From assembly GCA_002403515.1 (NCBI GenBank), contig DHHZ01000050.1, positions 1-16,668 on the forward strand: 16,668 bases of DNA, given 5' to 3'. The number at the start of each line of letters is the position of its first letter. Position 1 is the stretch's first letter. Shown in pieces: positions 1-8,631 of this stretch. The translations under genes were made by a program, and so were the position numbers. The notes beneath the pieces are model-generated. The model was not told the DNA's origin and searched no databases. It worked only from the letters and a program-made list of their open reading frames with translations. Source of the stretch: Legionellales bacterium UBA4759 (GTDB taxonomy: Bacteria > Pseudomonadota > Gammaproteobacteria > Legionellales > Legionellaceae).

Positions 1-1883
1 TGGATGATGCAATTGTCGTGGTTGAAAATATCCATCGACATTATGCAAGGCACCAAAATGCATGGCAGGCATGTCTTGAAGGCAGCGGAGAAATCGCAAA
101 AGCCATTGTCGGTATGACCATCACTTTAGCTGCGGTATTTGCCCCCATAACATTTAGCCAAGGCTTAACAGGTAGTTTATTTAAAGAATTTGCTTTAACA
201 CTTGCTGGAACAGTGTTGTTATCTGGGGTGATTGCCATTACCTTATCACCATTACTTAATTTAAAATTATTAAAGCCTGCCCACCAGGCCCCTTTTGCAT
301 TTGTTCGTTGGTTTCATACAAAATTATCCACACTTGAAATACGTTATTTCCAATTATTATCGCTGACTTTACAAAATCGAAGAGTTGCTATCATTTTAGT
401 TTCTTTTGCAGTTTTATTGTCTCCCATGCTTTATCAGTTTGCAGCCCATGAAATTGCCCCCGAGGAAGACCAAGGATTCTTTTTTATTGTCAGTACAGGT
501 CAAGCTCAAGCTACTAAATCTGCCAACAGAAAATATGTCAATCAAATGGATGACATTTTAAAAAACACCCCAGGCATGGCCCATCGATTTTTAATCAATA
601 GCCCCACACCTTTTTTAGGGTTGATTTTAAAACCATGGTCAGTACGCGATGTTTCACAATTTAAACTCAAAAACCCCCTTCAAGAACAGCTTAATCATGT
701 CACAGGTTTGAATACCTACGCCATAATACCACCAGCTCTACCTGGCGGTGGTGATGGAGCACCTTTTCAAATGGTTTTACAATCTTTTGGTTCTATACAA
801 CATTTGTCAAAGTTTAGTGATGATTTGTTACAAAAAGCCAAAGAAACTGGATTATTTATATTCATCAACAGCTCTTTAAAAATCAATCAAAAACACTATG
901 AATTAGAAATTGACCGTGAAAAAGCCAATCTATCCGGCCTTGATATGCAACAGATTGGCCAAATGCTAAGTAATGCACTTTCTGAAAATCAAATGAATTA
1001 TTTTGCTTTAAATGATAGAAGGTATGTCATTATTCCGCGATTGGAAAAAAGTGCTCAATTATTTCCCGAGCAAATTGAAGAGTTACAGTTGGTGGATAAC
1101 CAACAAAATCTTATTCCCTTGAGCAACTTTATTCATTTAAAACCCATCTATGAACCCAATGCGATCACGCATTTTCAACAAGCCAGTTCATCGAGTTTAG
1201 ACGGTGTATTGCGACCTGGGGTCACCATGGGGCAGGCAATCGATACATTAAAGTTGATTGCAAAAGATGTGCTACCCAGCGACATTCACTATGATTTTGC
1301 TGGTCAATCGAGACAATTTATTCAAGAGCAATCTTCTTTATTACCGATTTTTATCCTAGCGGTAATTTGTATCTACTTGGTTTTAAGTATTCAATACAAT
1401 AGTTTTAGAGATCCTTTAATCATTTTAACCAGCCTCCCACTTTGTTTTTGTGCCGCACTTCTTCCTTTGTTTTTTGGTTTAAGCACCATCAATATTTATA
1501 CTCAAATTGGTTTACTCACATTGGTTGGCTTGATTTCAAAACATGGTATTTTAATTGTTGATTTTGCAAATCAACTCAAAGAAGAATTTCACTATTCGGT
1601 GAATGAGGCTGTTGCAGAGGCAGCTAGACTTCGATTAAGACCCATTCTAATGACAACAGCTGCCATGATATTTGGGGTTTTTCCATTGTTAATCGCTGAT
1701 GGGGCTGGTGCTAAAAGTCGAATGGCGATTGGCTTGGTCATTACTTTTGGAATGAGTTTCGGAACTTTGTTTACGCTCTTTATTGTGCCAAGCATTTATT
1801 CTTTAATCAGTGTTGCATCCAAAAACCTAAAAGATCATAAATTTGATGCAGCAAATATCAATACCAGTATTAATAATACATAA
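1..1883 (+). CDS. RND (HAE1-type) multidrug efflux permease, C-terminal part
   Basis: This is the C-terminal ~627 residues of an inner-membrane RND pump that would export drugs or other amphiphiles using the proton gradient, with a periplasmic adaptor and an outer-membrane channel. The gene enters from the left edge in the frame whose first full codon is at base 3. It opens with DDAIVVVENI, the TM4 aspartate pair of the AcrB-type proton relay. The relay lysine of TM10 is also present, in LISKHGILIVDF (K codon 1539-1541), so the relay looks intact. Between them lies the second large periplasmic porter/docking region (about codons 150-430), and a hydrophobic block of about five helices follows. 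Family members are ~1,020-1,050 residues, so about 400 are outside the window. The stop is TAA at 1881-1883. Substrate cannot be read from this part. The last 49 bp overlap the convergent membrane-protein gene. Confidence 0.93.
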   Translation, partial: DDAIVVVENIHRHYARHQNAWQACLEGSGEIAKAIVGMTITLAAVFAPITFSQGLTGSLFKEFALTLAGTVLLSGVIAITLSPLLNLKLLKPAHQAPFAFVRWFHTKLSTLEIRYFQLLSLTLQNRRVAIILVSFAVLLSPMLYQFAAHEIAPEEDQGFFFIVSTGQAQATKSANRKYVNQMDDILKNTPGMAHRFLINSPTPFLGLILKPWSVRDVSQFKLKNPLQEQLNHVTGLNTYAIIPPALPGGGDGAPFQMVLQSFGSIQHLSKFSDDLLQKAKETGLFIFINSSLKINQKHYELEIDREKANLSGLDMQQIGQMLSNALSENQMNYFALNDRRYVIIPRLEKSAQLFPEQIEELQLVDNQQNLIPLSNFIHLKPIYEPNAITHFQQASSSSLDGVLRPGVTMGQAIDTLKLIAKDVLPSDIHYDFAGQSRQFIQEQSSLLPIFILAVICIYLVLSIQYNSFRDPLIILTSLPLCFCAALLPLFFGLSTINIYTQIGLLTLVGLISKHGILIVDFANQLKEEFHYSVNEAVAEAARLRLRPILMTTAAMIFGVFPLLIADGAGAKSRMAIGLVITFGMSFGTLFTLFIVPSIYSLISVASKNLKDHKFDAANINTSINNT

Positions 1884-2266
1884 TAACAAACCATTTGAAT
1901 GGTTTTTACCTGGGTTTGATAAACAAGACTAGGATATTTTTTTTGGTAGTATTCAGGAAAAAAGATGAATAAACCAAACACCAATGTACGCACTAATAGA
2001 TCCAAAATAAAAATAGTATTACCTCGGGGCATGACATGCTCTAATAAGCGCGAGATGGTTTGTTGTAATTGCTCAACATTGTAGGCTACAAACTCCACAA
2101 AATATAAAAAACTACTGTAATAATTCCAAGAAAATAAAGACATGGCTATTAATACCAACGCAATCACCGTATATGAATGGCGCTTGTAGATATTTTCAAT
2201 CACCTTAGACAGTTCTTGACGAAAAAAAATAAAAACGACCATTAAAGCCACTAATATAACTGCCAT
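1835..2266 (-). CDS. Small multi-pass membrane protein, unknown function
   Basis: This is a 143-residue protein that I do not recognise. It is very hydrophobic, with likely membrane segments at about residues 1-15, 31-60 (one or two), 85-103 and 122-140. A charged stretch lies between the first two (RQELSKVIENIYKRH), and a loop near residues 104-120 is rich in Tyr and Lys. I chose the ATG at 2264-2266, 14 nt after the uup stop. An upstream TTG in the same frame (2308) would start inside uup and add 14 polar residues. No good Shine-Dalgarno is visible, so translation may be coupled to uup. It is the last gene of the yicC-to-uup run. Its 3' end overlaps the RND permease gene tail to tail by 49 bp. 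Confidence 0.72.
   Translation of the reverse strand: MAVILVALMVVFIFFRQELSKVIENIYKRHSYTVIALVLIAMSLFSWNYYSSFLYFVEFVAYNVEQLQQTISRLLEHVMPRGNTIFILDLLVRTLVFGLFIFFPEYYQKKYPSLVYQTQVKTIQMVCYYVLLILVLIFAASNL
1888..1907 (+). terminator. Weak intrinsic terminator candidate after the RND gene
   Basis: Starting 5 nt after the RND stop, AAACCAT (1888-1894) pairs with ATGGTTT (1899-1905) around a 4-nt loop, with the stem running into a short T stretch. The stem has only two GC pairs, so strength is doubtful. It lies inside the 3' coding part of the opposite-strand gene. Confidence 0.4.
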
Positions 2267-2280
2267 GATAATTTTATACC

Positions 2281-4122
2281 CTATTGTTTTTGTTCTAGCT
2301 GTTCCCAACGCTCATAAAGTGTTTGCAATTTTTCTTCAAAGTTTTCTAATTTACTTTGGGTCAAGGCTATTTTTTCTGGTGTTTGCTGATAAAAATTTAC
2401 ATCACCCATTTCATGGTGCAATTCATTGATTTTATTTTCTATTTTGGCGATTTCATCGGGCAATTTCAACAATTCTTTTTGCTCAGCATAAGATAAAGCA
2501 GAACTTACAGGTTTAGATACCTTATTTTCTATAGCTTGAGGCTTACTTTCTGGAATTGGTTGAGCTTGCCATTGCGATGGTAAAATTTCTCGAAAAACAC
2601 CGGGCGACTCCCAAACCAACAATCTTGTCACACAATCTTCAATCAATGCTCTATCATGGCTTATCAAAATAAAAGTACCGGTATATTGTACCAATAAATT
2701 GGCCAACTGCTCCAAACTTTCCAGGTCTAAATCATTGCTCGGTTCGTCAAACACCATAAAATTACCTTGCAAGGCCAAGCAACGTGCAAGCATTAAGCGT
2801 TGCTTTTCCCCACCAGAAAGCGTATTAACACTGCGTTGGAGCTGATCAGGATAAAATAAAAAATCTTTCAAATAACCCGCCACATGAACTTTGCCTTCGG
2901 CCAATTCAACATATTCGGCACCATCAGCAACATTGTACATGACCGATTTATCCAATTGTAATTGGGTTTGTAACTGATCAAAATAAATGGGTTCGATTGT
3001 CGCACCAAATTTGACTTGTCCACCAGTGGGTGTGATTTCACCTAAAAGAATTTTAGCCAATGTTGTTTTTCCGCAACCATTGGGTCCCACGATCCCAATT
3101 TTATCGCCTCGCATCATTAAAAAAGAAAAGTCTTTTAAAATAACTTTATTGGCATAGGCGTAATCTACATGTTCTGCTGTCATTAACACTCGCCCTGAGC
3201 GAACAACTTGAGGATTCCACTGCCCAGGTAAACCAATTTCTTTTTGTCTTTGTGCAATATTTTTTCGTAAATCCATTAAGGCTTTGAGGCGTCCCTGATT
3301 TCTTTTACGTCTTGCTGTTACGCCACGTTGCAGCCAATGCTCTTCTTGAAGAAGACGTTGTTTCATGCGATTGGTTTCATTTTCCTCTTCGGCCATTTCA
3401 GCAGCACGTTGATTCAAATAGACTTCATAGCCTTCATTGTATTGTTTCAATTCACCACATTCTAAGGCAACAATATGGGTGGCAACATTTTGTAAAAAAA
3501 TCCTATCATGGGTCACAAAAACCACAGCCCCAGAGAAATTTTTTAAATATTGTTCAAGCCACACAATCGATTGAATATCCAAATGGTTGGTCGGCTCATC
3601 GAGTAATAAAACATCTGGATGAACTAAAAGTGCTGCAATCAAGGCACAACGTCTTTTCATACCACCTGATAAACTTTCCCAAGATTCATGCCCTTTTAAT
3701 TGCATGACTTTTAATAACTCATTGAGCTCTGTTACAAATTGAATGAGAATAGGTTCATCAAAACAAGATGGATCCAATTCAATTGAATGATTAGTCACTG
3801 TAAAATGATTTAGAGAAACCGAAACATTCAATCCCCCTTGGGCTTTGACCCGATTGAAAATATCTTCAAAAACAGTTGCGCCAAAAGAAATACTTAAATC
3901 TTGGGGTAAACTTGAAACCACCAAACCTTTTTGAAAATGTATGGCGCCTTCATCGAGTCCTAAATCTCGACTCAATACGCGCATTAAAGTCGATTTCCCC
4001 GCGCCGTTTCTCCCTATCAAAGCAAAATGTTGCTTGCGATGGATTTGCCAATTGGCATCTTCAAGAATACGAACACCAGCATGAATTAGGCTGGCATGAT
4101 TAAGACTAACTAATAAACTCAT
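2281..4122 (-). CDS. uup: ABC-F family ATPase Uup
   Basis: This is a soluble tandem ABC ATPase of the ABC-F class, which acts on ribosomes or branched nucleic acid rather than in transport. At 613 residues it is close to the usual Uup length (~635). Domain 1 has Walker A GRNGAGKST (37-45), signature LSGGM (151-155) and Walker B VLLLDEP (171-177). The interdomain linker (about 235-300) carries the Arg-rich GVTARRKRNQGR motif. Domain 2 has GPNGCGKTT (346-354), LSGGEK (435-440) and MVFDEP (456-461). A Lys/Glu-rich C-terminal coiled coil (about 543-612) is the mark that separates Uup from EttA and YheS; in Uup this part binds DNA. The ATG is at 4120-4122, 14 nt after the ridA stop, with no strong Shine-Dalgarno. 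No transmembrane partner is nearby, as expected for ABC-F. Confidence 0.94.
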   Translation of the reverse strand: MSLLVSLNHASLIHAGVRILEDANWQIHRKQHFALIGRNGAGKSTLMRVLSRDLGLDEGAIHFQKGLVVSSLPQDLSISFGATVFEDIFNRVKAQGGLNVSVSLNHFTVTNHSIELDPSCFDEPILIQFVTELNELLKVMQLKGHESWESLSGGMKRRCALIAALLVHPDVLLLDEPTNHLDIQSIVWLEQYLKNFSGAVVFVTHDRIFLQNVATHIVALECGELKQYNEGYEVYLNQRAAEMAEEENETNRMKQRLLQEEHWLQRGVTARRKRNQGRLKALMDLRKNIAQRQKEIGLPGQWNPQVVRSGRVLMTAEHVDYAYANKVILKDFSFLMMRGDKIGIVGPNGCGKTTLAKILLGEITPTGGQVKFGATIEPIYFDQLQTQLQLDKSVMYNVADGAEYVELAEGKVHVAGYLKDFLFYPDQLQRSVNTLSGGEKQRLMLARCLALQGNFMVFDEPSNDLDLESLEQLANLLVQYTGTFILISHDRALIEDCVTRLLVWESPGVFREILPSQWQAQPIPESKPQAIENKVSKPVSSALSYAEQKELLKLPDEIAKIENKINELHHEMGDVNFYQQTPEKIALTQSKLENFEEKLQTLYERWEQLEQKQ

Positions 4123-4136
4123 AAAAAACCACTTGG

Positions 4137-4514
4137 TTATAAGGCCATGATGCCTTCAATTTCGATATGTGACTGACGAGGAAGACTTGCAACCCCAAGG
4201 GTCACTCGAGCTGGGAATGGCGCCTTAAAATAAGATTGCATGATTTGGTTAACAATTTCAAAATGCGATAAATCTAATAAATAAATTGTAATTTTTACTA
4301 AATGTTGCAAATCTCCGCCCGCCTCTTGGCAAATTGCTTGAAGATTTTTAAAAACTTGATGGGCCTGGTCGGCAATCATTGAGCTACACAATTCACCTGT
4401 TTCTGGATCTAATGGAATTTGGCCTGAAATAAATACCAACTGACCAACTTGAATCGCCTGACTATAAGGTCCAATAGCTTTTGGAGCATGCTCAGTATGA
4501 ATTACTTTTTTCAT
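4137..4514 (-). CDS. ridA: RidA family 2-iminobutanoate/2-iminopropanoate deaminase
   Basis: This is a small cytosolic trimeric enzyme that hydrolyses reactive enamine/imine intermediates released by PLP enzymes such as threonine dehydratase. It is 125 residues, about the usual 126-130. Family motifs visible are AIGPYSQAI (13-21), the core VFISGQIP (27-34), the substrate-carboxylate arginine in FPARVTLGVASLP (about residue 102) and the end IEIEGIMAL, which matches the usual (V)EIEAIA signature. It lies 6 nt after spoT, a pairing common in gammaproteobacteria, and is probably co-transcribed with it. All key residues seem present. Confidence 0.95.
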   Translation of the reverse strand: MKKVIHTEHAPKAIGPYSQAIQVGQLVFISGQIPLDPETGELCSSMIADQAHQVFKNLQAICQEAGGDLQHLVKITIYLLDLSHFEIVNQIMQSYFKAPFPARVTLGVASLPRQSHIEIEGIMAL

Positions 4515-4520
4515 TGTCCA

Positions 4521-6647
4521 TTAACCTCTAAGTTTTCGGCTCAAGCGCATGACACTTTTGATAGAACGCAATTTTCGCATAATTTTTGCCAAATGGGTTC
4601 TATTTTTTACGCTTGCCGTAAATATTAAATAATTATGACGTCCATCTTTTGGATCTACATGAATATCTGCAATATTTGACTCAGCCTCAGCAAAAGCTGT
4701 TGCTAAACTGGCTAAGACACCACGTTCATTGGCAACTTCCACGGCAATTTCGACCCAGTATTCACCAGTGACTTTTTCATCCCATGCCAAAGCAATAATG
4801 GAGTTGGGATCAATGCGCGACTTGCATAATATCGGACAATCGGTGGTATGCACCTGCATACTCTGCCCTTCACGCAAAATACCACAGATAGAATCCCCGG
4901 GTATAGGTTGACAACAGTCTGCGAAAACCAAGGCCATGCCTTCTGTTCCTTTAATAGCCAATGGCATTAAAGTATGGTTACTTTCAAATACACCGGTTTT
5001 TAAAGAAGAGACCAAGCGCTTAGCAATAACCATAGGCATTTGTTGACCTTTACCAATCGCATAAAAAACATCATCTTGAGATTTGAGACTTAAATCCTGT
5101 AATAAGGCTTGCCAGGACTCTTGAGGGACTTGGTCTAATTTGGTTTCCCATTGATCCAAAGCTTGCTCCATCATGCGTCGTCCCATAGCAACTGATTCTG
5201 CTTGATGTTGTAGCTTTAAAAAGCTTCGAATATTGGCGCGAGCTTTACCGGTGACTACAAAATTTAACCACGCAGGATTAGGTTTTGCAGTAGGTGCTGT
5301 AATAATTTCAACCGTTTGTCCGGTATTTAAAGGCATACTCAAAGGCACTAAACGCCGATTGACTTTGGCCGCGACACAGGTGTTTCCGATACCTGAGTGA
5401 ATGGTGTAAGCAAAATCAACAGGTGTTGCACCTTTTGGCAATTCTAAGATATGGCCTTTGGGTGTAAACACGTATATTTCATCTGGAAATAAGTCAACTT
5501 TGACATTCTCAATAAACTCCAGGGAATTGCCTGTAGTTCTTTGCATATCCATGAGTCGTTGCACCCACTCACGTGCTCTTAATTGCGCTTCATTGATTTC
5601 TACACCATCTGATTTATAAATCAAATGTGCTGCAATCCCTCTTTCAGCGACCTTGTCCATTTCATCGGTACGAATCTGAACTTCCAAAGGGACGCCATAA
5701 GGACCAAATAAAGTTGTGTGCAAGGATTGATAACCGTTGACCTTGGGAATGGCAATATAATCTTTAAAACGATTGGGCAAGGGTTTATAGGTTTGATGTA
5801 AAACACCTAAAATACGATAACATGCGTCAATACTTGGCGTGATGATACGAAAAGCAAAAACATCTGTGATTTCAGCCAAAGAAGTTTTTTTCCTTTTCAT
5901 TTTTCGATAGATGCCATAGAGATGTTTTTGACGCCCGTAGATTCGATTGAATGGGATACCCAATGCCTCTAGTGAGATACTGAGTTCTTGCTCTACTTTT
6001 TTGGTCAGTTCTAAACGATGTGCCTTGGTTTTTTCAACCATTGATTTGATAACCCGATAGCGCAAAGGATAAAGCGCTTTAAAACCCAAATCTTCTAATT
6101 GGATATAAAGATTGTGCATACCTAGGCGATTAGCAATTGGGGCATAGATTTCTAAGGTTTCACGAGCAATACGTTTGACTTTTACCGCAGGCATTGCACC
6201 TAAGGTTTGCATATTGTGCAAGCGATCGGCCAGTTTAACCACGATGACACGAATGTCTTTAACCATGGCCAAGACCATTTTTCTAAAATTTTCAGCTTGC
6301 GCTTCTGCTTTGGTTTCAAATTTAATTTGCGTTAATTTGGTGACACCCTCGACCAAGGCTGTAACTTCTTGACCAAAATGTTGTATTAAGGTTTCTCGAC
6401 GAATATTGGTGTCTTCAAAAACATCATGCAATAAAGTGGCCATGATGGATTGATAATCTAGACGCATTTCTGCAAGAATGAGAGCCGCGCCAACCGGGTG
6501 AGAGATATAAGGTTCACCTGAACGACGCATTTGGCTGGCATGAGCATCTTTTGCAAGCAAGTAAGCTTGTCGACAAGCTTCCACATGCTCGGTAGTTAAG
6601 TAACTTGTTAGTTCCCTTTCTAGTAACTCGGTAAAATAATCCACCAA
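4521..6647 (-). CDS. spoT: Bifunctional (p)ppGpp synthetase/hydrolase SpoT
   Basis: This is a long RSH protein (708 residues; E. coli SpoT is ~702) that makes and degrades the stringent-response alarmone. The hydrolase HD domain is intact: H50, HDVFEDT (74-80) and LADRLHNM (139-146). The synthetase domain (about 230-345) has RIYGRQKHLYGIYRKM, RFKD (293-296), YQSLHTT and EVQIRT (322-327). The RxKD form is that of bifunctional enzymes, not the ExDD of RelA. A TGS domain follows (about 392-453), then a helical/Cys-containing region with FADCCQPIPGD, and a C-terminal ACT domain (about 634-707). The start is not ATG. TTG at 6645-6647 or GTG at 6642-6644 follow AAGGAT by 6 or 9 nt, and the N-terminus then aligns with E. 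coli SpoT. It sits 25 nt after rpoZ, the classic order. Confidence 0.96.
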   Translation of the reverse strand: MVDYFTELLERELTSYLTTEHVEACRQAYLLAKDAHASQMRRSGEPYISHPVGAALILAEMRLDYQSIMATLLHDVFEDTNIRRETLIQHFGQEVTALVEGVTKLTQIKFETKAEAQAENFRKMVLAMVKDIRVIVVKLADRLHNMQTLGAMPAVKVKRIARETLEIYAPIANRLGMHNLYIQLEDLGFKALYPLRYRVIKSMVEKTKAHRLELTKKVEQELSISLEALGIPFNRIYGRQKHLYGIYRKMKRKKTSLAEITDVFAFRIITPSIDACYRILGVLHQTYKPLPNRFKDYIAIPKVNGYQSLHTTLFGPYGVPLEVQIRTDEMDKVAERGIAAHLIYKSDGVEINEAQLRAREWVQRLMDMQRTTGNSLEFIENVKVDLFPDEIYVFTPKGHILELPKGATPVDFAYTIHSGIGNTCVAAKVNRRLVPLSMPLNTGQTVEIITAPTAKPNPAWLNFVVTGKARANIRSFLKLQHQAESVAMGRRMMEQALDQWETKLDQVPQESWQALLQDLSLKSQDDVFYAIGKGQQMPMVIAKRLVSSLKTGVFESNHTLMPLAIKGTEGMALVFADCCQPIPGDSICGILREGQSMQVHTTDCPILCKSRIDPNSIIALAWDEKVTGEYWVEIAVEVANERGVLASLATAFAEAESNIADIHVDPKDGRHNYLIFTASVKNRTHLAKIMRKLRSIKSVMRLSRKLRG

Positions 6648-6672
6648 GCTTATCCTTATAAAATTACTGTTA

Positions 6673-6876
6673 TTAATCTTGATCTAAAATTTCAGCTGAA
6701 ACTAAACCTGCAGCAACTTCACGCAATGCAACTACAGTTGGTTTATCATTTTCCCATTCAACCATAGGTTCAATGCCGGTAAGAGCCAATTCACGTGCAC
6801 GTTTAGCAGCAACCATGACTAACTCAAAACGATTTTCAACATTTTCTAAACAATCTTCTACAGTTACACGAGCCAT
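6673..6876 (-). CDS. rpoZ: DNA-directed RNA polymerase omega subunit
   Basis: The omega subunit helps fold and hold beta' in RNA polymerase and forms part of a ppGpp-binding site, which fits its place directly before spoT. The 67-residue reading starts MARVTVEDCLENVENRFELV, the canonical omega N-terminus. Next comes the conserved AAKRARELALTG and a tail of VVALREVAAG. A longer in-frame start six codons upstream is rejected because a strong AGAGGT ribosome site lies 4 nt before this ATG. At 67 residues it is shorter than E. coli omega (91) and ends just after the conserved fold, as in many relatives. Confidence 0.94.
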   Translation of the reverse strand: MARVTVEDCLENVENRFELVMVAAKRARELALTGIEPMVEWENDKPTVVALREVAAGLVSAEILDQD

Positions 6877-6880
6877 ATTC

Positions 6881-6886
6881 ACCTCT
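6881..6886 (-). promoter_or_regulatory. Ribosome binding site of rpoZ
   Basis: AGAGGT on the minus strand, 4 nt before the ATG at 6874-6876. It fixes the rpoZ start at the canonical MARVTVED rather than at the upstream in-frame codon. Confidence 0.75.
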
Positions 6887-6909
6887 TTTATCAAAAAATT
6901 ATTTATATT

Positions 6910-7542
6910 TTAACCACTTGCTAACAAGAAAGATAGTAATTTACGTTGTTTAACAACTTGAATATCTTTTTTTAGACGTTCGGCGGTCACAATTGACTTT
7001 AATTGAGATAAAGCCACTTCAAACTCTTCATTGACAATTAAATAATCAAATTCTTGATAATGTTCTAATTCAGTTTGCGCTTGGCGCATTCTTTTTTCTA
7101 TGACATCTTGGTTATCTTGTTGTCGATTATGTAAGCGCTCTCGTAGCGCATTTAAAGAAGGAGGAAGTAAAAAAATACTGATGGCATTGGGGTAGGTTTT
7201 TCGAATTTGTTGGGCACCCTGCCAATCGATATCTAAAACCACATCGATTCCATTGGCCAGACGTTCCTCAATTTGTTTTTTTGAGGTGCCATAGTAATTA
7301 TCAAATACTTTGGCATACTCGATGAAAGCATGTTCTGCAATCATCGATTCAAACTTGCCTTTTTCAATGAAAAAATAATCTCTACCTTCTTTTTCTTTTG
7401 GACGAGCATGTCTTGTAGTATGTGAGACGGATAACTCAATTGACGACATGGTTTGAATTAAACGATTCACCAAGCTTGTTTTACCGCCACCCGAAGGAGC
7501 AGCAACAATAAATAATCGACCAGTATATTTTTCATTCAACAT
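6910..7542 (-). CDS. gmk: Guanylate kinase
   Basis: Cytosolic GMP kinase (GMP + ATP to GDP + ADP), an essential step in guanine nucleotide supply and hence for (p)ppGpp. The P-loop is APSGGGKTS (15-23). The GMP-binding region shows SVSHTTRHARPKEKEGRDYFF and the typical TSKKQIEERL. LDIDWQGAQQIR is the conserved core strand, and the lid region has RLHNRQQDNQDVIEKRM. Length 210 agrees with the family (~205-210). I chose the ATG at 7540-7542. The only longer option starts with TTG at 7569 and adds an unconserved MNKCVSKFK. The ATG overlaps the 3' end of yicC by 11 bp, so translational coupling is likely. Confidence 0.95.
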   Translation of the reverse strand: MLNEKYTGRLFIVAAPSGGGKTSLVNRLIQTMSSIELSVSHTTRHARPKEKEGRDYFFIEKGKFESMIAEHAFIEYAKVFDNYYGTSKKQIEERLANGIDVVLDIDWQGAQQIRKTYPNAISIFLLPPSLNALRERLHNRQQDNQDVIEKRMRQAQTELEHYQEFDYLIVNEEFEVALSQLKSIVTAERLKKDIQVVKQRKLLSFLLASG

Positions 7543-8398
7543 TTTGAATTTGCTCACGCATTTGTTCAATTAACACTTTCATTTCAATACTATGATAGCT
7601 GATGGATTTTGAGTCAGTTTTGGAACTGATGGTATTGGTTTCTCGATGCAGTTCTTGCACTAAAAAATCCAATCTCCTACCTATAGCGCCCTTATCATCA
7701 ATTGTTTTTTTAATTTCATGCAAATGAGTTTCTAATCTATCCAATTCCTCAGCAATGTCCAAGCGCATCAATAATATTGCAATCTCTTGTTCAACGCGGG
7801 TTGGATCAACTGTGTTTGAAGTAATCAATTCTAATTTGGATAATACTTTTTCTTTTAATCGTTGCGGTTGTCCTTGCAGTTCATCTTTGATGGATTGAAC
7901 ATGCTTTTGCAAAAGAGCAGCTCTTTCACTGAGCAATTGGGCAATTGCACAACCTTCTTGATAACGCACATCGCTCAATTGCTTCATGGATTCTTTGAAG
8001 GAGTCTAATGTTTTTTCTTTGAGTGATTCTTGAGAGCTTGTCTCATTGGTTTCCCAAATATTGGGTAAAGACAACAAAGAGCGCACACTCACATCATTAG
8101 CAATCTGATAGTCATTGGAAATTTGCTTTGCAAGCTGCAATAAATCTTCAACCACAGCATGGTTTAAGCGAGGCAGTTGCCCTGCTTGGTAAGTTTTAAT
8201 TTGTAAACTCACCTCGACACGACCACGACTGAGTGTTTGACCAATCAAGGTTCTAAGGGACGTTTCAAGAAAACGCATAGATTCTGGTAAACGAAAAAAA
8301 ATATCTAAAAAGCGATGATTAACTGTTTTAATTTCCCAAGTGATCTCATATTGCTCATGAGAACATTGAATTCTTGAAAAGGCAGTCATGCTTTGCAT
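7532..8398 (-). CDS. yicC: YicC/YloC family endoribonuclease
   Basis: A 288-residue member of the YicC family, whose members have been shown to be metal-dependent endoribonucleases (E. coli YicC is 287). It begins MQSMTAFSR, matching the usual xxSMTAYAR start. It also shows WEIKTVNHRFLDIFFRLPE, RGRVEVSL near residue 60 and the C-terminal signature RLDFLVQELHRETNTISSK, followed by MKVLIEQMREQIQNVE. This is the first gene of the run that reads on to gmk, rpoZ and spoT. A candidate promoter lies 29-57 nt upstream. In E. coli yicC lies next to rph, which here is separated from it by an accessory block. Confidence 0.94.
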   Translation of the reverse strand: MQSMTAFSRIQCSHEQYEITWEIKTVNHRFLDIFFRLPESMRFLETSLRTLIGQTLSRGRVEVSLQIKTYQAGQLPRLNHAVVEDLLQLAKQISNDYQIANDVSVRSLLSLPNIWETNETSSQESLKEKTLDSFKESMKQLSDVRYQEGCAIAQLLSERAALLQKHVQSIKDELQGQPQRLKEKVLSKLELITSNTVDPTRVEQEIAILLMRLDIAEELDRLETHLHEIKKTIDDKGAIGRRLDFLVQELHRETNTISSKTDSKSISYHSIEMKVLIEQMREQIQNVE

Positions 8399-8426
8399 TG
8401 AGTTTACCTAAAAAATAAAAGACTGA

Positions 8427-8455
8427 ACTATACCTTAAATTGCTTAAAGTTTAAA
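8427..8455 (-). promoter_or_regulatory. Candidate sigma-70 promoter of the yicC-gmk-rpoZ-spoT run
   Basis: On the minus strand, TTTAAA (8455-8450) and TATAGT (8432-8427) are 17 nt apart. The -10 fits well; the -35 matches TTGACA at 4 of 6 positions. It lies 29 nt before the yicC ATG. The region is AT-rich, so chance matches are likely. Confidence 0.4.
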
Positions 8456-8461
8456 CCCAAT

Positions 8462-8489
8462 TTGTTAATTTTTTTGTTTTAGATATAAT
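8462..8489 (+). promoter_or_regulatory. Candidate sigma-70 promoter of the cupin-like gene
   Basis: TTGTTA (8462-8467), 16 nt, then a perfect TATAAT (8484-8489). It would give an AT-rich leader of about 120 nt before the start codons at 8617-8629 and is divergent from the yicC promoter. The AT-rich context lowers certainty. Confidence 0.4.
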
Positions 8490-8613
8490 AAAAAAAAATT
8501 ATATGATGGTTATATGATTCATTTTAAAACAAATTTAATTTTAAAAGCTTATAAAAAATTAAAGCTGTCCAAAAAAAATTTTTTTAAATTATTAAATTTG
8601 AAACGCGGTTATT

Positions 8614-8631
8614 TGCATGCATGCATGCATG
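8614..8631 (+). repeat. TGCA tetranucleotide tract over the start codons
   Basis: Four and a half TGCA units form an 18-nt self-complementary tract. It supplies ATG codons at 8617, 8621, 8625 and 8629; the first and last are in the frame of the downstream gene. Whatever the copy number, the last ATG stays in frame, so length change would alter start context rather than switch the frame off. Confidence 0.9.

Noticed and set aside
3312..4103. Plus-strand open frames of 131 and 75 codons inside uup
   Set aside because: They are antisense to strongly conserved ABC motifs, so their openness follows from the codon use of uup.
4729..6372. Short open frames inside spoT on both strands
   Set aside because: spoT is conserved along its full length; these frames have no start signals and no features of their own.
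8461..8610. Very AT-rich stretch before the cupin-like gene as a possible replication origin
   Set aside because: No DnaA-box cluster and no origin-linked genes nearby; it is better read as a promoter and leader region.
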